This document shows positions 47,297 through 56,041 of a stretch of DNA of 64,000 nt, in pieces. Every line of letters begins with the position of its first letter. The stretch's first letter is position 1. The notes beneath the pieces were generated by a model. The model did no database searches, had not been told where the DNA came from, and worked only from the letters and a program-made list of their open reading frames with translations. This stretch comes from Providencia hangzhouensis (GTDB lineage: Bacteria; Pseudomonadota; Gammaproteobacteria; Enterobacterales; Enterobacteriaceae), in NCBI RefSeq assembly GCF_029193595.2, contig NZ_CP135052.1:1054001-1118000 (forward strand). The letters are read 5' to 3'. The translations under genes and the position numbers were made by a program.

Positions 47297-48205
47297 TTAA
47301 ACAATTGAGTTTTCATTACTAGAGTATAACTTTTGGTTAACTACTTTATTTCTTTTTTCAAGTGTGGATGCCAAAGTATTAACATAATTTTGTGCAGCTT
47401 TGGTTAATGGTTTGTCTGCGCGATGAAAAACAGATACGGCAAGATGTAAACCTTCTTTTAGTGGGTAAATCATTGACTCAGGTAGCGTATGTTCGGCTGA
47501 AAAAATATCCGTAATACTACAGCCTAAACCCGCTTGAACAAATTCTGCTGCCATATGGTAGGTATGAACACTAATATTTGATTCTGCAAACTCATGGCGC
47601 TTTTGTAATAGCTGAGATAAGGAGTCAGACCCAGGATGGATCCAACGCTCTTGGTCTATATCGGTGAGTGATACAGGGGAGTGCAATGGTAATTTGCTAT
47701 CCACATAGACTAATGGGATATCAGCAATGGGAAGAACAGCAATGCCCCCTTCAATTTCAAGATTAAAGCCAATACCAATGTCGAGATCTTGTTGGGTTAA
47801 TAACTGCAGAATATCCGTTGTATGATGTGTACCGATCGTGAGTTTGATATTGGGGTGTTTTTTAATAAATTGCGCGGTCACTTCAGGTACTAAGTTTAGC
47901 CCTAAGCTAGGTAGACAACCAATGGCTAGTTTACCTTGCGGATCACGTGATAAATTTTGCGCTAAAATTCTTAGTTTATCTAGATTTTGATAAACTTCTT
48001 TGGCTTCTTCAAATAGCAGGTTTGCCTCAGCCGTGGGAATTAACTTTCCTCTTATTCGCTGGAACAAGACTAAGCCAAGTTGTTGTTCTGCATGTTTTAA
48101 GGCCTTACTTGCCGCGGGTTGTGAGATATGTAAAACCTCCGCTGCACGAGTTAAAGAGCCACATGTCATGACCGCATAAAAAATATCGAGATGCCTTAAT
48201 TTCAT
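47297..48205 (-). CDS. LysR-type regulator, probably controlling the D-amino acid dehydrogenase operon
   Basis: A 302-residue LysR protein. The N-terminal winged HTH is MKLRHLDIFYAVMTCGSLTRAAEVLHISQPAASKALKHAE, and the effector-binding domain follows from about residue 90. It is on the same strand, 56 bp upstream of the dehydrogenase gene, and not divergent as most LysR genes are. This suggests that it is co-transcribed with its targets or acts on a site within this short gap and upstream. The effector is unknown; a D-amino acid is the obvious candidate. Confidence 0.85.
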   Translation of the reverse strand: MKLRHLDIFYAVMTCGSLTRAAEVLHISQPAASKALKHAEQQLGLVLFQRIRGKLIPTAEANLLFEEAKEVYQNLDKLRILAQNLSRDPQGKLAIGCLPSLGLNLVPEVTAQFIKKHPNIKLTIGTHHTTDILQLLTQQDLDIGIGFNLEIEGGIAVLPIADIPLVYVDSKLPLHSPVSLTDIDQERWIHPGSDSLSQLLQKRHEFAESNISVHTYHMAAEFVQAGLGCSITDIFSAEHTLPESMIYPLKEGLHLAVSVFHRADKPLTKAAQNYVNTLASTLEKRNKVVNQKLYSSNENSIV

Positions 48206-48368
48206 TTTCAGAAACCTACTATTTGCTTTGACTCACTGAAACCGACTATTGGTATTAATTCGCATATTCTACCGAATTAATACAAATTAATCTGAACAAC
48301 TATTTATTTGGTACTGAAAATGATGAAAGGTAATTAGGCGGTTTAAATTCAATGGTGATAAAAAAGAG

Positions 48369-48405
48369 AAGGCCAGATGATATACATAGGTTATAGCCTG
48401 GCCTT
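48369..48405 (-). terminator. Intrinsic terminator of gltS
   Basis: AAGGCCAG and CTGGCCTT form an 8-bp GC-rich stem extended by imperfect pairing of the loop. On the minus strand the stem is followed by CTCTTTTTT. It lies 12 bp downstream of the gltS stop. Confidence 0.75.
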
Positions 48406-48417
48406 TATGATTGCGTA

Positions 48418-49623
48418 CTAGGTAAAATACGTGCCGATTTCGATAAAGATTTTAATTAAGATACTATTTGAAATATCGACAATAAATGCCCCTACCATTG
48501 GCACCACTAAAAATGCTTTATGAGAAGGACTGAATGCTTTAGTGACGGTCTGCATGTTAGCGATAGCGGTTGGTGTCGCACCCATTCCAAACCCGCAGTG
48601 CCCAGCACTAATAACAACTGCGTCATAGTCTTTACCCATCATTTTAAAGGTAACAAATGTTGCAAATAGAACCATAACTACCGTTTGGACAGCAATAATT
48701 ATCAGAACAGGGCCTGCCATACTGGCGAGTTGACCGAATTTTAAGGACATTAGCGCCATTGCTAAGAATAATGACAAGGCAACGCTACCTAAAACATCAA
48801 CAGTTGGTTCAAAAACTTCATGCTTAAATACATGGGTTAAGACGTTACGAATAATAATACCGACAAATAAGCACCAAACAAAGGTTGGTAATTGCATGAC
48901 AGTATCTTTAAAAAACTCACTAATATAGCCACCGACAACAATACAGATAATCAGCATTGAGATGGTTTCAATAACATTATTAGCATTAATTTTTCGTTTG
49001 ACACTCGGTTGTTCGAAGGCTTCAACGATCGTTTCTTTTTCGAGTTCAGTGCTTTTAGGGATTGAAACTTTTTTCAATAAATGACGAGCAACAGGGCCGC
49101 CAATTAACCCACCTAATACTAAACCTAGGGTTGCACATGCCATAGCTAATTCAACAGCACCAGTCACGCCATACTTATCAGCCAGTATTGGTCCCCAAGC
49201 TCCTGCGTTGCCGTGGCCACCCGTAAGTGTGATTGAGCCTGCAATTAAGCCAATAAATGGACTTTCATTAAGCATGACAGCCATTCCCATACCAACGGTA
49301 TTTTGAATAGCAATTAAGATAGTCACTGCGATAGTTAATAAAATAAGCGGCTTACCACCTTTTATTAAACGCGAAAAATCTGAGCTCAATCCAATTGATG
49401 AAAAGAACGTAATCATTAAAATGCTTTGTAGTGAAGCATCAAAAGTAAATGAGTATCCAGCTGTTTTATCGACAATTAATAGAATGATAGCAACAATAAA
49501 ACCGCCAACAACGGCTTCAGGAATATGGTTTTTTTGTAGAAAAGGAGTGTATTTTACAACAAACATACCAATCAATAGCGCCAAACAAGCGACTAATAAA
49601 GTGTAGCTGGCATCTAGGATCAT
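48418..49623 (-). CDS. gltS: Sodium/glutamate symporter GltS
   Basis: A 401-residue membrane protein, the same length as E. coli GltS, with two inverted repeats of about five membrane segments each. The re-entrant loop signatures are TLTGGHGNAGAWGPILADKYG in the first half and AGHCGFGMGATPTAIANMQ in the second. GltS imports L-glutamate, and also D-glutamate, with Na+. It stands just upstream of the LysR-dehydrogenase-RidA genes on the same strand but has its own terminator. The pairing suggests uptake of the substrate used by the dehydrogenase. Confidence 0.93.
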   Translation of the reverse strand: MILDASYTLLVACLALLIGMFVVKYTPFLQKNHIPEAVVGGFIVAIILLIVDKTAGYSFTFDASLQSILMITFFSSIGLSSDFSRLIKGGKPLILLTIAVTILIAIQNTVGMGMAVMLNESPFIGLIAGSITLTGGHGNAGAWGPILADKYGVTGAVELAMACATLGLVLGGLIGGPVARHLLKKVSIPKSTELEKETIVEAFEQPSVKRKINANNVIETISMLIICIVVGGYISEFFKDTVMQLPTFVWCLFVGIIIRNVLTHVFKHEVFEPTVDVLGSVALSLFLAMALMSLKFGQLASMAGPVLIIIAVQTVVMVLFATFVTFKMMGKDYDAVVISAGHCGFGMGATPTAIANMQTVTKAFSPSHKAFLVVPMVGAFIVDISNSILIKIFIEIGTYFT

Positions 49624-50288
49624 TATTTTACCTCAAGTTAGTTTACCAGAACTTTCACCGTTGTTATTTAACATTAGCGATAAATTAAATTACTTTGCGT
49701 AACTTTTGTTTAACAATGAGTTTTGTTTGGGTATCTATAACTTTTAGTTAACTGCGACATTCTTATTTTTTCATTTGTCGAGTCATCCAATCCCGTAGTA
49801 AATTATTTATTTTCAATTTAACTATTTGTTAATTATGATTTTTTCTGTTTTATATGTATTTTGGTATCATTTATGTGGTGATTAATATTTGCACTGGTTT
49901 TATCTCGTGGTTATAAAGCCGTATTCAATATGAATGATGAGAAGTGTGATGTGCCGCATGTAAGATGTTTAGCAAATGTAGGAGAAGAGGGGGAATGCTA
50001 CATGATGTAGAATGCGCTTAATAATTCAAATGAAAATTGATGTCTTGGACATTTCGTTTTGGCTCAGTATGCTAAACGATTAATTGCTTTTAACCTCAGT
50101 AGAATGAATGCGAATATTATTCATTAAAATAATAGTGTAATTCTATTTAAATATTATAGCTTAGTTTTTTAACCATTTTATTTATGCCATAAAAATAAGC
50201 TAGTGATTTAGTTATTGATTTTATTAAAGTTATTATTTTAATTACTATTTATAATAGTATTAGTATCATTAAATATGATAGGAGCGAT
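49624..50288. other. Long AT-rich divergent gap between gltS and the AadA-like gene
   Basis: At 665 bp this is one of the longest gene-free stretches in the window. The promoters of both divergent genes must lie in it. A 26-codon ATG frame at 49930 lacks a ribosome binding site and is not called. A short palindrome, CTACATGATGTAG, lies near 50000. I recognise no RNA gene or terminator in it. Confidence 0.4.
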
Positions 50289-51053
50289 ATGATGGTGACT
50301 CCCCCCGAAGCAGAACAAGCATTGGTTATTCTGCGAAAACATTTTTCTGATTCATTAATTGCAGTTTATCTACACGGTTCCTCTGTTTCTAGTGGGTTAC
50401 GGCCAATGAGTGATATTGATTTACTTGTGGTGATTGATAGCCCCGTGACTGATATTTGCCGTGAACAACTTGTACGAGATTTAATGGATATTTCTGGCTT
50501 ATATCCGATTGATCCAAAAGGCCGGCGACCACTGGAAATTGTTGTATTCTTAACAAGTGAATTAAACATGCTTTCTTATCCTGCAAAATGTGAATTAATT
50601 TATGGAGAGTGGTTACGTACAGAGTACGAGCAAGGGGTATTTGAAGGACAAACTCAAGACCCTGAATTCACACTAATGTTAGCCCAAGCGTCACAAGAAG
50701 CAGTAAGTTTATGGCACAAGGAAATATACGGCTTACCTATTGTTGGCCTGCATGATATTCGCCGAGCTATGTTAGATTCACTCCCTAATTTAGAGTTATC
50801 TCTAAAAGGTGATGAGCGTAATGTTTTACTGACATTAGCACGCATGTGGTACACCATGGAAACGGGACTATTTATATCAAAGGATGAGGCTGCCATTTGG
50901 GCAATAGAACTCATGCCAGTGGAATTGGCCTCGGTGCTACTGGTAGCGAAAAAGGCCTATTTAACTGGTGTTTCTGTTGAATGGGAAAATCAACAGGTGG
51001 AAGTCACCTTGTGTGCGAACTATTTAGCTGAGCGTATTCGTGTTTATTCTTAG
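50289..51053 (+). CDS. AadA-like aminoglycoside (3'')(9) adenylyltransferase
   Basis: A 254-residue nucleotidyltransferase of the ANT(3'')-Ia/AadA family. The active-site motif reads HGSSVSSGLRPMSDIDLLVV with Asp42 and Asp44 as Mg ligands. Glu83 in RRPLEIVVF matches the catalytic base. Trp108 in YGEWLR and Asp175 in LKGDERNVLLTLARMWYT correspond to streptomycin-binding positions of Salmonella AadA. The family adenylates streptomycin and spectinomycin. No integron, attC or transposase is nearby and the base composition fits the chromosome, so this looks like a resident rather than a cassette-borne gene. AGGAG precedes the start; either of the first two ATG codons could be used. Confidence 0.88.
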   Translation: MMVTPPEAEQALVILRKHFSDSLIAVYLHGSSVSSGLRPMSDIDLLVVIDSPVTDICREQLVRDLMDISGLYPIDPKGRRPLEIVVFLTSELNMLSYPAKCELIYGEWLRTEYEQGVFEGQTQDPEFTLMLAQASQEAVSLWHKEIYGLPIVGLHDIRRAMLDSLPNLELSLKGDERNVLLTLARMWYTMETGLFISKDEAAIWAIELMPVELASVLLVAKKAYLTGVSVEWENQQVEVTLCANYLAERIRVYS

Positions 51054-51181
51054 ATGCACATAAGCCAGTGTGTCTTTTGATGCTTTTTTAATACAAATCA
51101 AATAACGTTTGCCTGATATTTAATGAATTGAAAAGTGAAAGTCTTATACTGCTTTACTGTTTTATTAACGATGGAACAAAA

Positions 51182-51586
51182 ATGACTAAAAAATCGATAA
51201 ATCCAGCGTCTGTCTTTAATTCTTTGCAGTATGGCTTTAGCCAAGCCGTAGAAACAACGGGAACCCGACAATTATTTTTATCGGGTCAGGTTGGTGTGAA
51301 TGCTGCGGAAGAAACTGTTGCTGGGGGAATTTACGAACAAACCGTGCAATCATTAATTAATATTGAACATGTATTGCATGAGGCCGGTGGCGATTTATCT
51401 CATGTGGCTATGCTACGTATTTATATCAAAGAGGGCTTTAACAGCCATAAGGAACAAGCTGATATTGCGCGAGCATTAAAAGAAAAATTTCCAAATATGC
51501 CACCTGCATCTTCTTGGGTTATTGTTTCAGGGCTTTCCTTGCCAGAATGGTTAATAGAAATAGAAGCTCATGCAGTTTTGAACTAA
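51182..51586 (+). CDS. RidA family protein (second in the window)
   Basis: A 134-residue RidA-like protein starting at the ATG at 51182 (MTKKSINPASVFNS); an in-frame TTG 54 bp upstream has no family support. RQLFLSGQVGVNAAEETVAGGIYEQTVQSLINIEHVL is the family core. The C-terminus (PPASSWVIVSGLSLPEWLIEIEAHAVL) lacks the typical Arg of catalytic RidA at the R-A-x-V position but keeps the Glu. It may be a divergent subgroup with other activity. It follows the AadA-like gene by 128 bp and precedes a strong bidirectional terminator. No partner gene points to its substrate. Confidence 0.82.
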   Translation: MTKKSINPASVFNSLQYGFSQAVETTGTRQLFLSGQVGVNAAEETVAGGIYEQTVQSLINIEHVLHEAGGDLSHVAMLRIYIKEGFNSHKEQADIARALKEKFPNMPPASSWVIVSGLSLPEWLIEIEAHAVLN

Positions 51587-51599
51587 ATTTATTAGAATA

Positions 51600-51630
51600 G
51601 AAAAGCCGACAGTGGAAGTATCGGCTTTTC
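51600..51630. terminator. Bidirectional terminator between the RidA-family gene and the adenine permease gene
   Basis: GAAAAGCCGA and TCGGCTTTTC form a perfect 10-bp stem with an 11-base loop. The A/T runs at both ends make it functional on either strand. It lies between convergent genes. Confidence 0.8.
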
Positions 51631-51644
51631 TGGCACTCGTGGTA

Positions 51645-52988
51645 TTAGTGTTTTACTAATGTTGAGAAATAATAAATAAGAGGTACTGCAAGGATCCACA
51701 AGCTTATTGGAATTTCTCTCCATTTGCCTGCAACCGCTTTGATTAAAATATAAAATAACAGCCCACCTGCAATACCAGTACCAAAACTATTAGCGATTAA
51801 CGTAATCATCACCATCATTAATACTGGTAAGCCATCAGTAAAATTGCCTAAGTCCACTTTTCGTAAGCCACTAAACATATTTAGTCCAATTAAAATTAGA
51901 GCTGGAGCTGTGGCTTGGGCTGGGATCATTAATGCGATAGGCGTAAATAACAGCATTAGTAAAAACATAAAGGCAGCAGCAAGGGCAGTCATACCTGTTT
52001 TACCCCCAGCTTCTGCGGCAGCGGAGGACTCAATGAGTGCGGTTGCCGCTGGAATACCTACCCAAGGGCCTAATGCAGCAGCAATTGAGTCAACGATAAA
52101 GGGGCGGTTAATATTTGGCATATTACCTTCTTTATCTAATAAGCCAGCCTCTCCGCCAACGGCTAAAGTTGTTCCCATGGTTGAGAAAAACTCAGCAGCA
52201 AAAAAGACAAATAAGAAAGGTAGGAAAGCGATATTTAATGCGCCAATTAAGTCTACATGCCCTAGTACAGGTGCCACAGAATGTGGAATACCAATAAAGC
52301 TTTCAGGCAATTTTGTGACGCCAAAAGGAATGCCTAAGAGAGTTGCAAATAAAATTGCCCATAAAATTCCGCCTGGTATTTTGCGAGCTTGTAGTGCAAT
52401 CGCAACGAAAAAGCCTGCGAGTGCAACTAATGCGCCAGGAGAAAGGAAATCCCCAAGCATTAGTGCATTTGTTTTTGGGTTAGCAAGTACTAATCCTGCA
52501 TTTCGAAAACCTAAAACGGCCACGAACAGACCAATTGATGCAGTTAATCCGAGTTTAATTGATTGAGGAACAGAGCGTGTAACAACCTCACGCAAGCCAA
52601 ATTTAGTTAATAGGAAAAATAAAATTCCAGACCAACAAGCAATGCCGAGCCCTATTTGCCAGTCAATGCCTTCACTACCTGCGAGAGTAATACCGACAAG
52701 AACAGAGCCTCCGATACCGGGGCCAACAATAAATGGTAAATTCGCATAGAATGCCATTAATAAACTGGCAATGACGAAGACAATAATTGTTCCAGTGGTT
52801 GCTGCGCCTTTATCCATTCCTCCTGCGGCAAGTAAACCGGGGATCACGACTAGCAGATAAGCTGCAGCTAAAAAACCAGTAACTCCGGCTAAACACTCTG
52901 TTTTCACTGAACTCCCACGTTCACGTAAAGCAAAGCGTTTTTCCAGCCAACTCCCTGATGTTGGCGTATTTATTGAACTGTCAGCCAT
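51645..52988 (-). CDS. NCS2/AzgA family purine permease, probably adenine-specific
   Basis: A 447-residue membrane protein with about 12-14 hydrophobic segments. The N-terminal LAGVTGFLAAAYLLVVIPGLL, ANLPFIVGPGIGGSVLVG (purine-site loop) and ALIESSAAAEAGGKTGMTAL blocks are AzgA-type NCS2 signatures. It should be a proton-coupled importer of adenine, hypoxanthine or guanine. It lies 41 bp after the adenine deaminase gene in the same orientation, so adenine is the probable substrate (PurP-like). Confidence 0.85.
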   Translation of the reverse strand: MADSSINTPTSGSWLEKRFALRERGSSVKTECLAGVTGFLAAAYLLVVIPGLLAAGGMDKGAATTGTIIVFVIASLLMAFYANLPFIVGPGIGGSVLVGITLAGSEGIDWQIGLGIACWSGILFFLLTKFGLREVVTRSVPQSIKLGLTASIGLFVAVLGFRNAGLVLANPKTNALMLGDFLSPGALVALAGFFVAIALQARKIPGGILWAILFATLLGIPFGVTKLPESFIGIPHSVAPVLGHVDLIGALNIAFLPFLFVFFAAEFFSTMGTTLAVGGEAGLLDKEGNMPNINRPFIVDSIAAALGPWVGIPAATALIESSAAAEAGGKTGMTALAAAFMFLLMLLFTPIALMIPAQATAPALILIGLNMFSGLRKVDLGNFTDGLPVLMMVMITLIANSFGTGIAGGLLFYILIKAVAGKWREIPISLWILAVPLIYYFSTLVKH

Positions 52989-53029
52989 TAATAGGCTCTC
53001 CTATCATTATTTTTGATATTTTTAATTTT

Positions 53030-54805
53030 CTAAGCGTGCTTAACCGTATGGATAACAGCGTCAACGATTTGGCGTGTTGTTCCGTCAGTTAATCCTAAAT
53101 CGGTTAAATGTGGCCCTGCATTGCAGGCAAGACAAGTTCCCTCAATGGCTTTAAATACGCGATAAGGTGGTTCCCAATCTGCAATTTCACTGCTTAATTC
53201 ACGTAATTGACGAAACTGAGCGGCTAATTCAGGCGCGGGTAAATCAGATAACATCCCCGCTATTGGCATCGCAACATGGGCTAAAATTTGGCCATTTTGC
53301 ACTAACGCCATACCTCCACCACTCTCGATTAATAAATTAGCAGCGATAGCCATATCATCGGGGTCACGTCCAAGAACAACGAGGTTATGTGAATCGTGTG
53401 AATAGCTTGTCGCAATGGCTCCGCGTAATTCACCCCAGCCCTCAAGTAAGGCTATTTGAGGTAAAGCATCGTGACGGCCGTGACGGTGTTGAACTCGAAT
53501 AAGACTGAAATTATTCGGCAGTTGTACCACGCTATTTTTGATTTGTACGTCAACTTCTCCCCATTGGGTAAAGCGCGCCCCACGAATATGACGTAAACGC
53601 GCACTACCATTATTTATTTCATCAATTTTTAATGTGCAATCATTTGGGGTAATAGGTGAAAGTCGCATGGTATCGCGTGGAGGTAAAATGTCATTAGGCA
53701 CATTTAATGCATTGATAAGCTGATTATTTTCAGCAATTTTTCGTCCAGACACATACACAGCTTTCGCTTTCAAAACTTCCAATGAATCGAAGATAACTAA
53801 ATTTGCTTTTCTACCTGCGGCAATCAGGCCAAGGTCATGGCGTTGCAAGCGTATTGCAGCATTAAATGTAGCAAAGCGTAGTACGTCCGTTGCCGGCATT
53901 CCATGCTCAATTAAAAGGTTAAGTAACGCAATAATGCCACCTTTTTCAATTAACATATCGGGCGGAACATCATCCGTACATACTGTAATTTGCGATGATA
54001 AATGTGGTAAGGATTTTAATGCGGCAACAATATCGGGAAGAAGGTAAGGATGAGAGCCACGAATTTGTAATGTAAGGCCCGCACGCAGTTTTTCAAGGGC
54101 ATCTTCAGCCGAGGTTAATTCGTGATCAGATGTGACTCCGGCAGCCAGATAAGCTTGGAGATCAGCCCCATTTAAACCTCTTGCATGGCCTTCTATAAGT
54201 TTACCTGATGTAATTCCTGCATTTAGAATTTCTTCCATTCTATCACTGCCATGGAGCACGCCAAACATATCCATAACTTCAGCCACACCGCGGACTTCCG
54301 GCCAACTCAGCATGGTTGACATCTCATCCCCAGCAAAGTCTGCACCAGACATTTCTAGGCCAGGTGTTGATGGTACTGATGAAGGGGCTGCAACCATAAT
54401 ATCTAGCGGCAAATTTCGGCTAGAATCAATGGCATAACGTACACCTTCTAGGCCTAGTACATTGGCGAGTTCATGGGGGTCCCAAAATACAGCAGTTGTT
54501 CCTTGAGCTAGAACTATCTCGGCATAGCGAACAGGAGGTAAGTGTGAGCTTTCTAAATGAACGTGAGTGTCTATTAAGCCGGGTGAAATGAAATAGCCTG
54601 ATAAATCATGGACTTCATTTGCATCAGTACGGGTTCCAGTAGGGTGAACGCTAGCAATTAGGTTGCCGGTGATCCCGATATCTGCAAGGCGAACTTCACC
54701 TGTGACCATATCGACAATATTGGCATTAGCGAGTAAAAGGTCAAAAGGCTTTTCACCTTTAGCGGATTGAATGACGTGACGCCTGTTTTGTTCTGTTATG
54801 CTCAT
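53030..54805 (-). CDS. ade: Adenine deaminase
   Basis: A 591-residue amidohydrolase (E. coli Ade about 588). The metal-binding motif is GLIDTHVHLESSHL, and QGTTAVFWDPHELANVLG, AEVMDMFGVL and EGHARGLNGADLQAYLAAGVTSDHE carry further His and Glu ligands. CTDDVPPD holds an Asp of the active site. The C-terminal VVLGRDPDDMAIAANLLIESGGG belongs to the family-specific domain. It converts adenine to hypoxanthine and ammonia. It precedes the permease gene and is divergent from a LysR gene 145 bp away. Confidence 0.93.
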   Translation of the reverse strand: MSITEQNRRHVIQSAKGEKPFDLLLANANIVDMVTGEVRLADIGITGNLIASVHPTGTRTDANEVHDLSGYFISPGLIDTHVHLESSHLPPVRYAEIVLAQGTTAVFWDPHELANVLGLEGVRYAIDSSRNLPLDIMVAAPSSVPSTPGLEMSGADFAGDEMSTMLSWPEVRGVAEVMDMFGVLHGSDRMEEILNAGITSGKLIEGHARGLNGADLQAYLAAGVTSDHELTSAEDALEKLRAGLTLQIRGSHPYLLPDIVAALKSLPHLSSQITVCTDDVPPDMLIEKGGIIALLNLLIEHGMPATDVLRFATFNAAIRLQRHDLGLIAAGRKANLVIFDSLEVLKAKAVYVSGRKIAENNQLINALNVPNDILPPRDTMRLSPITPNDCTLKIDEINNGSARLRHIRGARFTQWGEVDVQIKNSVVQLPNNFSLIRVQHRHGRHDALPQIALLEGWGELRGAIATSYSHDSHNLVVLGRDPDDMAIAANLLIESGGGMALVQNGQILAHVAMPIAGMLSDLPAPELAAQFRQLRELSSEIADWEPPYRVFKAIEGTCLACNAGPHLTDLGLTDGTTRQIVDAVIHTVKHA

Positions 54806-54950
54806 AAAAATACCATTCCTTCAATTTAATGACTGTTACTTTATGAGCAACGCAAACGTTTGCCAAGATGATAAAATTTATCATGCGATAAGAAATGGTT
54901 ATAATGAACAGATATATTGGCTAATCCAATAAAAATAAAAGTACATTATT

Positions 54951-55877
54951 ATGATAGAACCTTGGCAGAGACTGCCAGCACTTACGCTCAAACAACTACA
55001 GTATTTTGTGACATTAGCAAAACTGCGTCATTTTACCGAGACAGCAAATCGTCTAGCGGTGAGCCAACCTGCTTTGAGTAGTGCTTTGCGGCAAATAGAA
55101 ACGGTTATTGGAGGAAAACTAATTAATCGTACCGCTTCATCCGTAACATTAACGGAGCTAGGCGCAGCAATTTTACCACATGCACAGCAAATACTGAGTG
55201 TTTCTCACCGTGCATTTAGTGAAATTCAAAAAATAATCGTGGAAGGTGGGGATGGAACATTGCGTATTGGGCTGGTTCCTTCCGTAAGTTCTTTGTTATT
55301 TCCTGCTGTACCTGAATTATTAACTCAATATTTTCCGAGGCTTAATATTGAGTTTTATGACCAAACGAATGACGCTTTGATTGATAAACTTATCAATCAT
55401 GAAATTGATTTTGGCATTGGTGTGTTAGATAGCTCAGTGCCTCAAAATTTAAATATCTTTCCCTTGCAGGATGACCCTTTTGTTGCTGTTGTTCATCATG
55501 ATGATGCCGTGTCTGCCAATGAATTTCACTTGCCGTGGAAATTGCTAAATAATCGTGATATTGCCGTATTTTCGAAAGGTAATATTCAACGTTTAGTTGC
55601 TGCTACGGTGGAAAGTCACCGACTAAAATTAAATATTCGTTATCAAGTAGATTATATTGAAACCTTGTATGGCTTAGTTCGTTCAAAATTAGCGATTGCT
55701 ATTTTACCACTGCTTTATACTGTACATTTACGAGACCCGGAATTGAAAGTTTTGCAATTACAACAACCGGAGTTAACGCGCACAGTCGCTTTAATTCGTA
55801 ATAGCGAGCAAGCGACGCCACTAATGGACGAGGTTTTTCAGGTATTGTTAAAAGTATTGCGTGATAACAACGTATGA
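54951..55877 (+). CDS. LysR-type regulator divergent from the adenine deaminase gene
   Basis: A 308-residue LysR protein. The HTH reads LTLKQLQYFVTLAKLRHFTETANRLAVSQPALSSALRQIE, and the effector domain resembles the OxyR/CynR branch (LRIGLVPSVSSLLFPAVPELL). Divergent placement 145 bp from ade is the classic arrangement for a LysR protein that controls its neighbour, so regulation of ade and the permease is likely. No cysteine pair characteristic of OxyR is seen, so peroxide sensing is not supported. Confidence 0.85.
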   Translation: MIEPWQRLPALTLKQLQYFVTLAKLRHFTETANRLAVSQPALSSALRQIETVIGGKLINRTASSVTLTELGAAILPHAQQILSVSHRAFSEIQKIIVEGGDGTLRIGLVPSVSSLLFPAVPELLTQYFPRLNIEFYDQTNDALIDKLINHEIDFGIGVLDSSVPQNLNIFPLQDDPFVAVVHHDDAVSANEFHLPWKLLNNRDIAVFSKGNIQRLVAATVESHRLKLNIRYQVDYIETLYGLVRSKLAIAILPLLYTVHLRDPELKVLQLQQPELTRTVALIRNSEQATPLMDEVFQVLLKVLRDNNV

Positions 55878-56041
55878 GATTTATCAACTAAGGCAGATTA
55901 CTACCGCATTTATCGTAAAGTTATTTTATTTGAATAACTGAATAATGGTTTCAATATCGATAATAATATCTTAAAGAGCGTTACAGATAGCGCTCACTTT
56001 TTATTTAATAAATTGATTTTAAAAAGCTTTGGAATAACTTT

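Noticed and set aside
49930..50010. 26-codon ORF in the gltS/AadA-like gap
   Set aside because: No ribosome binding site and no recognisable composition; too short to support without expression data.
50289..51053. Integron gene cassette carrying the AadA-like gene
   Set aside because: No attC-like site, integrase or neighbouring resistance gene; flanked by ordinary chromosomal genes.
51844..52566. 240-codon ORF antisense to the purine permease
   Set aside because: It is the mirror frame of a well-supported membrane protein gene; its Ala/Pro/Lys-rich product has no domain features.
54806..54950. Purine riboswitch upstream of ade
   Set aside because: The gap is only 145 bp and shared with a divergent LysR gene; I could not find a purine aptamer-like core.
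55975..56004. Strong terminator before the lipoprotein gene
   Set aside because: The stem is only 5 bp (GAGCG/CGCTC) with a 10-base loop; the following T run makes it suggestive, but too weak to list as a feature.
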